Shown here one piece after another: positions 36,501 to 45,569 of a stretch of DNA of 64,000 nucleotides. The notes under the pieces were generated by a model, which worked only from the letters and a program-made list of their open reading frames with translations, was not told the DNA's origin and searched no databases. Position numbers and translations under genes: made by a program. This stretch comes from Pleodorina starrii. Taxonomy: Eukaryota; Chlorophyta; Chlorophyceae; Chlamydomonadales; Volvocaceae. The stretch covers positions 442,001-506,000 of the forward strand of contig BRXU01000044.1 in NCBI GenBank assembly GCA_030267565.1, written 5' to 3'. Position 1 is the first letter of the stretch. Each line of letters starts with the position of its first letter.

Positions 36501-38199
36501 AGGTAGGTAGGTAGGCACGGTTGTGGGGCGTATTTTGGAGGCCACCCGCCTCTCCCTCTCTCCCTATCCCTCTCTCCTTTGCTTTGGGGGGACAAGTCCT
36601 ATCTAAGGAGACTCGTCAGCTGCCCCGGCTGGGGTGGGGTGAGGTGCCCGGGTGTGGTGGAGGTGTTGTGCCGTTTAATGGAGCCCTTTACCCTCGGAGC
36701 GGGCGGGGAAAGGTGGAGGGGGAGGGGGAGCCGCAAACTTCGGAAATGCCGCCAAGTCCGAAATCCCTCCCCAGCAGCGCAGCGCACCCGTGTGCAGTCT
36801 GGAGAGGGCAGCGTTGCGAAAGCTGGGATAGGGCCCAATCTGACGGAGAGAAAACCCGGAGCAGTGAGCACGAACACACGGCGGTCGGTCGGGGTGAGCC
36901 CACCTGAGCCCACCTTCTCCCCTGAGCCCACCCATCCCCCCACCCACACACACACACATGTACTGCCCGTGTGTACGACACCCAGGTACTCGGACGAGCT
37001 GGCGGCTGCCAAGGGCGAGAAAGTGGACCCGGCGAGGAGCCGGGGTCTGTCGTACTTTGGGTTCCTGGAGGCGCTGGGTCGTACGGCGGAGCTCATCTGC
37101 CCCCCGCCCCCCTCCGACCTGGCCCGGGTGAGTGAGTGGGGGGTCCCCGGGGGGGAGGGCTGCGTGGCGGAGCGGGGGGCCCAGGAGGGGTTATGAGGAG
37201 GCGGAGGGGGAGACCGTAGGGGTAAGGGGAGGGAGAGGATCGTGGGGGCAGCAGGTGGGGAGCCAAGTGGGTCTAGCCGGGCTCCTCCCTCCCCTCCCCT
37301 TCCCTCCCCTCTCCTTCCCCTCCCCCTCGCCTCCCCTCTCCTTCCCCTCCCCCTCCCCTCCTTCCCCGGGAAGTTGGGGAGATCACGTGCGCCCCAGTCG
37401 GGTTGGACGGTCGGCGGCTTCGGATGTGGGTGCGTGACGAACTCTAATTCCCCCCTCCCCTCCCGCTCCCTCCCCTCCCGCTCCCTGCCCCCTCCTCCTG
37501 CCCCCCCACCTCCGCAGTTGGGTTTCACGGGGGAGGCCGCCGCCGCCGCCTACTACGCCGCCGCCCGCCGCGACCCCTGCCTGCTGCTGCCCCCCCGCCA
37601 CAGCGCCCAACTGCATACACCCCGGACCCGACCGCTGGGGGACAAATTGGGGCAGGTGAGCGGGGGGCTGGGGGGGTGGGGGCTTGGAGGGGGGGTTTAA
37701 GGGGAGGCGGGCGCACTGGCACCGCGGCCGGGGCTCCTGGCCCCTGAAGCCCTCCGGCGCCCCTCCTGAAACCGATGGAGGGCCACAAACATAATGCGTA
37801 TGCGCTAACCGCTCCTTTGGCGTCACTCCGTCCATCCACTACTTCTGGAGTACGAAGCCGAGGCGATCAGCGATGTTGCGATGTCGCTAAAGTTGGCTGG
37901 TGGCAGACGGGGTGACGAGGTCCGTCCCTCCTACCCACCCCTTGTCCTTCACTGCCTCTTCCCTCCCGTTTGCCCTTTCCAACCGCTAACGCTTCCCCGC
38001 CCCGCACCCCTTTATCCCTCCAACCCCCAACCGCCAACCCCCAACCCCCAACCCCTCATCCCCTCATCCCCAGGTTCTGTCCATTCTGGTGCACAACCTG
38101 ATGGACCTCTCGGGCTGTAAGACCGCCGAGCAGCTGCTGGCCAAGCTCAAGCAGCCAAGGGCCCGGGCACCCAGGCCCGGGACCAGGAGGGGCGCGTAG
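3580..38199 (+). CDS. Giant armadillo-like/IQ-motif protein, at least 44 exons (5' end unresolved)
   Basis: Exons, all phase-compatible: 3580-3942, 4832-5257, 5884-6186, 6857-7191, 7801-8094, 8558-8710, 9203-9592, 10147-10310, 10473-10739, 11147-11423, 11989-12289, 12582-12796, 13195-13405, 14404-14870, 15687-15734, 16128-16541, 17077-17225, 17573-17776, 18227-18266, 18746-18905, 19191-19381, 19846-19950, 20288-20350, 20644-20992, 21472-21629, 22092-22382, 22677-22837, 23051-23462, 24163-24275, 24830-25073, 25493-26725, 27364-27565, 28818-29349, 31015-31108, 31596-31793, 32207-32501, 33056-33142, 33758-34242, 34385-35284, 35700-35783, 36076-36344, 36986-37127, 37518-37655, 38074-38199 (TAG stop). 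They sum to 12,053 nt, about 4,016 residues. Leucine/alanine-rich helical repeats of armadillo type dominate the first half, an IQ-like helix lies near residue 600, low-complexity Gly/Ala/Ser/Pro linkers occupy the middle, and a helical module ends the protein. No signal peptide or membrane span is visible in the assembled part. Exon 1 starts with two bases of a split codon, so at least one upstream coding exon is missing from this model. ARM/IQ proteins of this size in green algae are often flagellar or cytoskeletal; that role is inference only. Exons 1-2 and the exact 3' ends of glycine-rich exons are the least certain. Confidence 0.8.
6193..6779. repeat. Degenerate CCRTG pentanucleotide array
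   Basis: About 590 bp of intron 3 of the giant gene consist of CCGTG/CCATG units with scattered single-base variants (CCTTG, TCGTG, ACCGT). Because the period is five, stop codons are rare on both strands, and long artefactual Pro/Cys/His/Arg frames appear. It lies about 7 bp after the GTGAGT donor and ends about 80 bp before the next acceptor. Confidence 0.9.
7320..7392 (+). tRNA. tRNA-Glu (anticodon CTC)
   Basis: A complete cloverleaf. The acceptor stem 7320-7326/7385-7391 is seven perfect pairs. A D-arm with TAGTCTAGGCGGTCAGGA lies at 7327-7344. The anticodon stem CGAGA/TCTCG (7347-7351/7359-7363) carries loop TTCTCAC with anticodon CTC at 7354-7356. The T-arm is CCGGG-TTCGAGT-CCCGG (7368-7384), and A7392 is the discriminator. 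B-box GGTTCGAGTCC is intact. No intron. CCA is not encoded, as usual for eukaryotes. The D-arm wording closely matches eukaryotic tRNA-Glu(CTC). It lies on the same strand inside intron 4 (7192-7800) of the giant ARM gene. Confidence 0.95.
7396..7403 (+). terminator. Pol III terminator (T8)
   Basis: Eight consecutive T residues begin four bases after the tRNA-Glu discriminator base, the standard RNA polymerase III stop. It lies within the host gene's intron on the sense strand. Confidence 0.85.
8558..8710 (+). other. IQ-like calmodulin-binding helix (exon 6 of the giant gene)
   Basis: This exon starts with a hydrophobic helix (VHWLLLSCSALPEWLEARS) and ends with AVVVIQASLRAMRARRQSQ. That ending contains the IQxxxRxxxxR-like spacing typical of IQ motifs (I-Q, then R at +5, with further basic residues where the second one is expected). 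In known proteins such helices bind calmodulin or EF-hand light chains; binding here is inferred. Only one good copy is seen. Confidence 0.6.
10803..10872 (+). repeat. GTACT/GTACC pentanucleotide repeat
   Basis: About 14 tandem units of (C/T)GTAC with small variants in intron 9. A shorter related patch (GTACTGTAC units) occurs at about 12297-12356 in intron 11. Confidence 0.7.
17879..17966 (+). repeat. GTGGGGG-type tandem repeat
   Basis: About twelve copies of a seven-base TGGGGGG unit in intron 18 of the giant gene (between exons 17573-17776 and 18227-18266), with G runs on the sense strand. Confidence 0.85.
25493..26725 (+). other. Longest exon of the giant gene: low-complexity linker with poly-Thr
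   Basis: A single 411-codon exon begins with an ordered segment (SMWAPLLIDRHDGGALPLFG) and then becomes low complexity. It holds a run of 13 threonines from an ACC microsatellite near 25612-25650, His/Tyr-rich and Gly-rich stretches, Ser/Pro-rich tracts containing SRPATAP, and a Gln-Pro alternation near 26490-26525. It probably forms a flexible spacer between the ARM-rich half and the C-terminal half. Repeat-length variation between individuals would be expected. Confidence 0.7.
26853..26937 (+). repeat. 21-22 bp tandem repeat, about 3.5 copies
   Basis: The unit GGACCAACCTGGGGATACCA plus one or two bases recurs three times almost perfectly, followed by a partial copy, in intron 31 of the giant gene. 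Confidence 0.9.
27566..28817. other. Intron 32, strongly purine-skewed
   Basis: This 1.25-kb intron is rich in A and G on the plus strand (repeated AAGGGCAAAG/GGCGAAAGG-like words). Open frames of more than 280 codons result on the plus strand and more than 300 on the complement. Neither has recognisable protein-like composition, and phase continuity of the flanking exons (27364-27565 to 28818-29349) argues that it is intronic. Confidence 0.6.
29424..30527 (+). repeat. G-rich GGGGGGAGA satellite in intron 33
   Basis: About 1.1 kb of (G)5-7AGA units with length variation occupies most of intron 33 (29350-31014). A sub-array at about 29684-29762 has GGGGTTAGA units. All frames on both strands are open through much of it, giving artefactual GEGGEG and PPSPP frames. 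The sense strand is almost pure purine with dense G runs. Confidence 0.95.
33236..33324 (+). repeat. Interstitial telomere-type array (CCCTAAAA)n
   Basis: About eleven units, mostly CCCTAAAA with a few CCCTAAA, one CCCCTAAA and one CCCTACAA. This is the complement of TTTTAGGG, the Chlamydomonas-type telomere repeat. It lies in intron 37 (33143-33757) of the giant gene. Confidence 0.9.
35340..35490 (+). repeat. Dispersed intronic repeat, copy 1 (inverted relative to copy 2)
   Basis: Positions 35359-35421 match the reverse complement of 37376-37438 at 61 of 63 bases. Weaker similarity extends into the flanking polypurine tract on one side and a GGAATTA-containing edge on the other. It lies in intron 39 of the giant gene. 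Confidence 0.85.
37290..37475 (-). repeat. Dispersed intronic repeat, copy 2
   Basis: Reverse-complement partner of the element at 35340-35490. The 63-bp core is 37376-37438, flanked by a C/T-rich tract that pairs with the G/A-rich tract of copy 1. It lies in intron 42 of the giant gene. Confidence 0.85.
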
Positions 38200-39634
38200 C
38201 GGGGGGGAGCGCTGGGGCGCTGGGGCGCCGCAGCGGGGGGCGACGCGGGAAGGAGGGAGGTGCGGGGTGGGGGTGGGAGTGGGGGGTGGGGACTTCAAGG
38301 TGTACTTGTCGTGATGTCCCTTGGTTTGCGTTTCCGTATCGGGGGGTGTGTGGAGGGAGGGAACTGCAGCAGCAGCGGGGCCATGCGAAGGGCTGGTCGC
38401 AGGGGTGGGCAAACACACACGTTCAGATATCTGACACGTCCCCTCTCCATCCACAGCGGGCAACACAGCGATTTGCGGATGGCGCCATCCAGGTGTCAAC
38501 CTGTCACTGCGCCACTGGTTGGGGGGGAGAGGGGTGTCATGCATGCCTCAGCCCCGGTGCTGCTGGGGGATCACTGGGGGGGAGTGAGGAATCGTACCAA
38601 TGCGGTGGTGGTGGCGGTGGTAGACGTATACCGGTAGCAGCAGCGTAGACTTGTAGCAGCAGCAGTGCTGATTGGTGGGGGCTCCAGGGGCCGCTGGTCT
38701 CAGCCGCTGTGCGGTGGTGGGTCCCCAGTGGTCCCCTCCCCTCCAAAGGGGGGGGTCGTTCGGAGGGGCGACGGAGGAGGGGCGGCGGTGGCGTGAGGGG
38801 GCCTGCTGCTGCAGTGTATCGCACCGTATCAAGCTGGGACTGCCGTACTGTGACGTACCGATGCGACCAACTGACTGCTGTACTGCGTCAACTATGTGTG
38901 CCCCCACTGCAGCGGAGGTGGGGGTGATGGGGCCTGGCAGGTGGGCCGGTGGGCTCCGAAGTCACATCCGCCCTGGGCAAGGGGCAAGAGGGAAGGGGCA
39001 AGGGGGAAGGGGAACCCTGTTGGGCCGGAGCTCGGAGGGTAGTGGCGTCAAAGGGGGGGTGAAGAGAGGTCCCGACGTGTGCTGGCTGGCATGTACGATA
39101 CTTGAGGTGTACGGGACAGTTCAGGGTTTGACTCTTGGACCGGCCGCTCCAACCTAGAGCGAGCGAGCGAGCGAGCGAGCGAGCGGCGAGTGCTACCCCC
39201 TCCCCCTTCGGTGCAGCGCCGTTGGGGGCGGGTACGGGTGTGGACACATGAGCCTGGTGCCCACACCCGGCTCAGGCTCAGGCTCAGACGACTTTGACTC
39301 GGCATTTGTTCGTGTGGGCCCGGGCCCCGGTCGAGCGCTGAGGTGGGCAACTCCAGCCGGGCTCTGCCCCCCAACAGCAACAGCAAGGACGTGTGCCGGG
39401 TAGGGGGGTACCGGGGTAGGGGCCATATCAGCATGGGTCGGCGGGTCGTGTGTTGTGACCCACATGGGCCCACATCGATCGACCGACCGATCCGGGGGTG
39501 ACACGGGGGTCAGCAGTCCCTGGCCTCTGGGCTTGCCGTGATAATTGCCGGTCAGGGAGAGCCGCGGATTGCCGTTGCTTGTGGGCTCAGAACCTTCAGT
39601 TACCGTATGAGGGCCGCAAATCGATGAGGGCCAC
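38200..39634. other. Region downstream of the giant gene; no gene assigned
   Basis: This follows the TAG at 38197-38199. Several ORF-like stretches with exon-like edges occur (for example 38461-38496 and, on the plus strand, 39249-39344), but none forms a phase-consistent chain and none is recognised. No plus-strand TGTAA signal was found close to the stop codon. Downstream exons of the interrupted minus-strand gene ending at 39635 may lie here. Confidence 0.4.
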
Positions 39635-39870
39635 CTGCGGGCTGCGGCGGCGACAGTGTCGGGTGCACCCACCACGGCTGCCCTCATGTCCTCGTTGCTC
39701 CGAAACCCAGAAACCACCAGCATGCTACTGCCGTAAAGGCTGCCGCCGGCACACCTCGCCTCGTCTAGCTGCGACGTGAAGCACGAGAGACTGACGTGTT
39801 GCCGGAACGAACAGCTGCTGTGCGCCTCCGGGTGTGTGAAGTCGAGGTCGGTGAGGATGATCCGGGTTTC
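39635..39870 (-). CDS. Exon fragment of an unrecognised gene, abutting the inverted repeat
   Basis: On the minus strand 79 codons read without a stop: a TRIILTDLDFTHPEAHSS start, then FRQHVSLSCFTSQLDEARC, then SMLVVSGFRSNEDMRAAV, ending with CGC AG before a GTGGCC donor (phase 2). Composition and codon use look like genuine ordered protein, unlike the low-complexity shadows around it. The family is not recognised. The reading begins exactly where the left arm of the inverted repeat ends (39871); in frame, the arm immediately supplies a TGA. The upstream part of this exon therefore appears to have been separated by the palindrome, and matching flank sequence is found beyond the other arm at 47252. 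Confidence 0.6.
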
Positions 39871-41535
39871 TCATGAACGGACCGACTCGTGCGTTACAGC
39901 CGTTACGGGACCCCCTCTGACTGCGCCTCCAAACGGCTCAAGTGGCAGAGTTTGACACTCGTCCATTTTCATTTCAAGGCGCACCGGGCGTCACCTGTCC
40001 TTGTTGGTGCATGCATGCATGCACGTCCGCATTGCCGTACGTTATGAAATGCGTTCCACTCGCCACTAACGTAAAACAAGATGCCACTCAACTCAACTCA
40101 AGCGCGCACCGAGACCACCGAAGTTCATGCAGTATCACGCGGTTAGAAGTACGACGACACCGTACGTGTTGTGTACGGCACACGTGCTTCCCCCAAACCC
40201 CCACGCCGTCGCCTGAATGTTACCACCGCCTGCCGATTCTCCTCCCGGCATTACGAAACAGCAGCACGGCCCTCATTCGGGCAACCATGGACATTACTCC
40301 CCTGCAGCATCACACAACGACACAACCCACACAGCAGCCGCAACCCAACAGCATCAAAAAAGCCCTCCGCGCACAACGCCACGCAACAGTGCGGTGTCCC
40401 ATTCACGCGTCCCGCTTTCCCGCTTTATTTCCCAGCTCACAGCCTATGCATCGGTTCCTTCCCCATCACCCCATGTCATGCCAAGCCTCCCCCTACAGCC
40501 CCTCCCCCCCTCACCCGCAGTAGCTGTAGACCCCCTCCCGGTCCACCCCCCACATCAGCATCCCCAGCGCCTCCCCCGCCGAGGGCCGCTCCTCCGGACA
40601 CTCCGCGTCGGCGCACGGTACGGCAACGTCCGCCAGCGGCTGCAGGGCGGCCTCAAAGGCGGCACGCGCCGTGTCGTACGCCTCCGTGTGCTTTCCGCCG
40701 TACACCTCCCCGAAACGGTCTAGGCAATCGCTGACCGCCATCTGAATGGACCGCCCGCACGCAAACACGTCCGACCGCGAGTCCGAGCCCAGACCCGCCT
40801 TCTGCTCCGGTGACTCGTAAAAGTCCGTGCGGCGGGAGGGCCCCAGGTACCTCGCACCCAGGGGGCAGCGCCGCACCTCGGCCGCATCGATCAACTGCCA
40901 GCGCGACTTGACACTGTCGTACACCATGTTCTCCAGCTTGTGGTCTGCGTGGGGGGGGCGTGGTGCGGGGGGCGGGGAGGTAAGCGAGGGGGGTCAGGGT
41001 GGGTGAGACATACACGCACGTGGTCGGGTGGGGACATGTGTACGACCCTCTCGGCTGGGTCCTGCTCCTTCCTTGCCAGCAGTCGGCACAGCAGCACCCG
41101 CAGGCAGCGCCTATGTGGTCCCTGCCTTCGAATCCCGCCGTGCAACAATCAGCACCCGTACCCAGCGCCTCCCTCCCCCTGCCTCACTCGCTCCGCCCCC
41201 CCTCCCCCCCTCCACCCCGCGCCCCCTCACTCACTCACCTACGAGCACGTACCCCAGCAAGTGCGCCCTGCTGACCAGCTCAAACATGTCGCGAGCGAGC
41301 CCCGTCAGCAGCCCCACCAGCGACTCCACCACCTGCCCCAGGCTCACATCCCCGGCAACCAGCTGGCCCATCAGCCGCCGGCTCACAGCGAACAAGTGCT
41401 GCACCGCGTCCCCGGCACAGTGCAGCGGGTACACCGCCACCACCTCGCGGTCTGGAGCCCAGGCCTTGGGGCAGCACGACTTGTTGCCCCGGCTGCTGAC
41501 ACGGGCCTGGGGGCGTGTGGACGTGTGGGGACCCC

Positions 41536-41573
<38 letters not shown>

Positions 41574-43130
41574 ACCAGAGTGCGCGAGTAGGGCCGGGTC
41601 AACACAAACAGGGGCTGCACAAACATGTCGCCGGGGCTGCTAGTGCTGCTGCTGCTAGTGCTGCTGCTGCTGCTGCTGCCAGTGCTGCTGCAGCCGTAGC
41701 TCTCGTGCAGGGCAGCGGCTGCGGCGGCCACTTCCCGGGCCACATCGACCTCGTGCCGCGCTTGCTTCTCCGTGACCAGAACCGGGGCGCCGGCCTTTCC
41801 GCGGCTCATCGTCCGGACTCGTGCCGCGTGCCCCGGGCTGTAGAAGGGCGACTGCTTGACGACAAACTGCTGCCGCAGACAGAAGACGCCGCTGTCCCAC
41901 GCGTACCGTGGCTCCTTCATGGTCGTGACGTCAGCGTGGGGGCGGTGCAGGTCCAGAACTGGCACATCGATGCCAGCGGGGGTGGAGCTGCGGCTGCTGC
42001 TGGGGCGGGAGGAGGTGGAGCGCGCGGGGGAGGAGAAGGAGGAAGAGGTGGCGGAGGCGCACGAGGAGGAAGAGGTGGTGGAGGAGGAGGTGGAGGAAGG
42101 CGTGGAGGCGGTGGGGGACGCGGCGGCGGGACGGCGGGCTGCGGCAGTGGTGGCGGCGACCGTCGACTTGGCAGCCGTGGCGACCGGCCTTGCGTTGATC
42201 AGAGGCTTGGGGGCGGCGGCTGGAGGCTTGGCGGCGGCGGCGGGCTTTGGGGCGGCGGCGGCGGGTTTTGGGGCGGCGGCGGCGAGCTTTGGGGCGGCGG
42301 CGGGCTTTGGGGCGGCGGCGGCGGGCTTTGGGGCGGCGGCGGCGAGCTTTGGGGCGGCGGCGGCGGCGGGCTTTGGGACGGCGGCGGCGGGTTTTGGGGC
42401 GGCGGGATTTGGGGCGGCGGCGGCGGGCTTTGGGGCGGCGGCGGCGGGCTTTGGGGCGGCTGCGGCGGCTGTCCTAGCCGTGGCGACAGGGGTGGCGCTT
42501 GGTGCCCTGAACGCTGGGGGTTTGGTGCCGACGCAGTTGCGGACCTTGGCGGCTGTCAATGAGCTGACAGAGAGCTTCCGCAGCGGGGCGGTGGGTGTCT
42601 CCTCCGGGTTGCTCCTGTGGAAAGGACACGGGCAGCGGGGGACACACGCGACAAACGGGGAAGCGGGGTGTCAGTCGCGTGAGCGCAGGCGGGAATGGGC
42701 CTGCGCGTCGCCACTCCGGAAATTCACAATGAACGCTGTCACCGGTCGTAGTTAAGGCTGTCGTTGAGGCACGCCGAGTCACGAATCTGCACGCACTTGA
42801 AGTGTCGCTGCGCAGTATGACGACCCAACGCAGAGAAGCGTTCGCATGCGAAGGTAACCATACCGATATAACAAAATAATTCCAAACAAATGTGTGCCCT
42901 GAACTTCCGCAGGCCTTCTGCCTGAGCTGCCCTCCCAAAACCCACGCAGATCGACCGCGCCCCAAACTGATGTGTATGCTCCCAGAGTTTATCCGAAATA
43001 CATAAGTTGAAATAAGTGAAATATAAGAAGCTAGTATAAGACCCCACAAGCCCATAGCACCCACCTCGTGCCGGCATTGCCGGTACCCGGGTCGGACGGC
43101 TCGGCAACAGGCGCCTTTCTGGGAGCCCTG
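39871..43130 (-). repeat. Left arm of a large inverted repeat
   Basis: This arm is the reverse complement of 43970-47251 over its full length. From 39871 to about 42771 the two arms are nearly identical (scattered substitutions and small microsatellite length changes). From about 42771 to 43130 they are clearly diverged but still alignable. It contains the whole minus-strand kinase-like gene copy from intron 1 to its poly(A) signal. The outer terminus begins TCATGAAC. Confidence 0.95.
39894..39898 (-). terminator. TGTAA poly(A) signal of the left kinase-like copy
   Basis: TGTAA on the minus strand about 610 nt after the stop codon at 40511-40513, the volvocine polyadenylation signal. It lies about 25 bp before the end of the repeat arm. 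Confidence 0.6.
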
Positions 43131-43304
43131 AAGTTGCAATAGTATCGTGTCAGTGACGACGTGTTTCTAAGAATGATCATATGTTAAGAGTAGGCGCAGC
43201 CCCGGCGAGACGTGGACGCACCTGCGAGCCCAGCCACGCCCTGCCTTGCTGACCATCTGCAGGGACTCCGTGTCCGCAAGTATTTCACGGCAAGTCATTG
43301 CCAT
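40511..43304 (-). CDS. Protein-kinase-like protein, left copy (three exons, 630 aa)
   Basis: Exons on the minus strand: 43304-43222 (ATG; ends CGC AG before GTGCGT), 42614-41239, 40944-40511 (TGA). The phases join perfectly and give 630 codons plus stop. The N-terminal exon encodes ADTESLQMVSKAGRGWAR. Then come a Lys/Pro/Ala repeat tract (AAAAPKP units) and a Ser/Thr-rich stretch. A kinase-like fold follows: a VxK motif in CLRQQFVVKQ, an alphaC-like helix (ARHEVDVAREV), the catalytic-loop equivalent YVLVDHKLENMVYD (D-x-K-x-x-N), LIDAAEV where DFG is expected, and TDFYESPEQ matching the APE motif. With D-K-N present but the F and G of DFG replaced, activity is doubtful; a pseudokinase or atypical kinase is likely. 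It differs from the right copy by repeat lengths, a few substitutions such as GRFGEVYG versus GRFGEAYG-type changes, and a diverged exon 1. Confidence 0.8.
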
Positions 43305-43790
43305 ATTTATTGCTGAAGTAGACTGCCTAAAACCCGAAAAGGTCGTCTGCAGCTGGAACTTGTGAAGCAGCCTTGTGAGGAAGCAAAGTAAACGATTGTG
43401 AGAGTCCAAGTGCAAGGTATTACACCCGAATTAGTGCTTGGCTGCATGAGAAGGGGGAAGTTACTGGCTGCACGGAGCTCAATTGTCGTACGTCAGGAGC
43501 AGACACGTGCCTGAACAGAACAGAACAGAACAGAACAGGTACCTCTGTTGCGCCAGGCGGCACAGCAAAGAAAAGCTATTACATGATTACCCAAGAAACA
43601 ATTGCTAACTTCGGTCTTAGCTAACTTTGGTCCATTCACACCCTAATTCAAATCGCTCCTCACAGTCCAGCCCTCCTTTGACACAATTGATTAGCTCGGT
43701 GATTTAACTGAAAGACGATAGCACCGACAAGTATTAGGGGGTCCTCCCCTTGCGCTGAAGCGTGAAGGACTTTCTTTTCCAAAGTGATTA
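43305..43790. promoter_or_regulatory. Shared divergent 5' region of the two kinase-like genes
   Basis: The 486 bp between the two start codons form the centre of the palindrome and must contain both 5' regions. The DNA is lower in GC. A (CAGAA)n microsatellite lies at 43513-43538. I see no convincing long palindrome here, so the two promoters have probably diverged or were never identical. Confidence 0.5.
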
Positions 43791-45531
43791 ATGGCTTCAA
43801 CTATCCGTCGGAAATTCGCGGATATGGAATCTCTGAAGATGACGAGCAAAGCAGGGCGCGGCTGGGTTCGCCGGTGCGTGCATGGCTCGCCGGGCCCGCT
43901 CTTAGCCCGCAATCATGCCTCCTCACAACGTCGACAGTAATGCATTTTTCATTGTAACACAGGACATCCAGAAAGGCGCCTGTTGCCGGGCAGGCCGATC
44001 CGGATACCGGCAATGCCGGCATGAGGTGGGTGCTTTAGGCTGGCGCGGTCCTACGGCAGCTGCAAAGGCTTCAGAAGAAACAATTGCTGTAGTGTGCACA
44101 AATTCTGATAGCATATGCTTCAGTTTGAGGCCCGGTCGTCTTGTATGGGTTTTGACAGAGCAGCTCAGGCAGAACGCCTGGCGCAGTTCAGGGCACCCTT
44201 CCAATTGTGAATTTTTTTGTCGCCTCGGTATGGGCAACCGTAGCTAGCGAACACTTCTCCGCATCTAATCGTCATGCTGTGCAGCGAGGTGCAGCGACAC
44301 TTCCAGCCAAATGCGTGCAGTTTCGTCACTTGCCTCAACGACAGCCTTAACTACGACCGGTGACAGCGTTCATTGTGAATTTCCGGAGTGGCGACGCGCA
44401 GGCCCATTCCCGCCTGCGCTCACGCGACTGACACCCCGCTTCCCCGTTTGTCGCGTGTGTCCCCCGCTGCCCGTGTCCTTTCCACAGGAGCAACCCGGAG
44501 GAGACACCCACCGCCCCGCTGCGGAAGCTCTCTGTCAGCTCATTGACAGCCGCCAAGGTCCGCAACTGCGTCGGCACCAAACCCCCAGCGTTCAGGGCAC
44601 CAAGCGCCACCCCTGTCGCCACGGCTAGGACAGCCGCCGCGGCCGCCCCAAAGCCCGCCGCCGCCGCCCCAAAGCCCGCCGCCGCCGCCCCAAAGCCCGC
44701 CGCCGCCGCCCCAAATCCCGCCGCCCCAAAACCCGCCGCCGCCGTCCCAAAGCCCGCCGCCGCCGCCGCCCCAAAGCTCGCCGCCGCCGCCCCAAAGCCC
44801 GCCGCCGCCGCCCCAAAGCCCGCCGCCGCCGCCGCCCCAAAGCTCGCCGCCGCCGCCCCAAAACCCGCCGCCGCCGCCCCAAAGCCCGCCGCCGCCGCCA
44901 AGCCTCCAGCCGCCGCCCCCAAGCCTCTGATCAACGCAAGGCCGGTCGCCACGGCTGCCAAGTCGACGGTCGCCGCCACCACTGCCGCAGCCCGCCGTCC
45001 CGCCGCCGCGTCCCCCACCGCCTCCACGCCTTCCTCCACCTCCTCCTCCACCACCTCTTCCTCCTCGTGCGCCTCCGCCACCTCTTCCTCCTTCTCCTCC
45101 CCCGCGCGCTCCACCTCCTCCCGCCCCAGCAGCAGCCGCAGCTCCACCCCCGCTGGCATCGATGTGCCAGTTCTGGACCTGCACCGCCCCCACGCTGACG
45201 TCACGACCATGAAGGAGCCACGGTACGCGTGGGACAGCGGCGTCTTCTGTCTGCGGCAGCAGTTTGTCGTCAAGCAGTCGCCCTTCTACAGCCCGGGGCA
45301 CGCGGCACGAGTCCGGACGATGAGCCGCGGAAAGGCCGGCGCCCCGGTTCTGGTCACGGAGAAGCAAGCGCGGCACGAGGTCGATGTGGCCCGGGAAGTG
45401 GCCGCCGCAGCCGCTGCCCTGCACGAGAGCTACGGCTGCAGCAGCACTGGCAGCAGCAGCACTAGCAGCCCCGGCGACATGTTTGTGCAGCCCCTGTTTG
45501 TGTTGACCCGGCCCTACTCGCGCACTCTGGT

Positions 45532-45569
<38 letters not shown>

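Larger units (their letters stand above)
33758..38199 (+). other. C-terminal helical module of the giant gene (exons 38-44)
   Basis: After low-complexity linkers, the last seven exons contain ordered helical pairs: VDELRSLLREHYWWLLLIFH, LSRQQWLELLLRTAAARFLN, VVAVRRLLYECFLPNV, ETRLCEPEVERLWEQQGPLL, GGWLDLVGEGRLFSGHFSVR followed by EARLAFMASRNR, and LSYFGFLEALGRTAELI. The alternation of WL-type and F-type helices with an acidic strand between them resembles paired EF-hand-like lobes, but no canonical DxDxDG loop is visible, so calcium binding is not claimed. The protein ends with VLSILVHNLMDLSGC and a basic tail. Confidence 0.6.

Noticed and set aside
42247..42477. Arg/Leu-Gly-Arg repeat frames opposite the kinase-like genes (also 44625-44882)
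   Set aside because: Antisense shadows of the AAAAPKP coding repeat.
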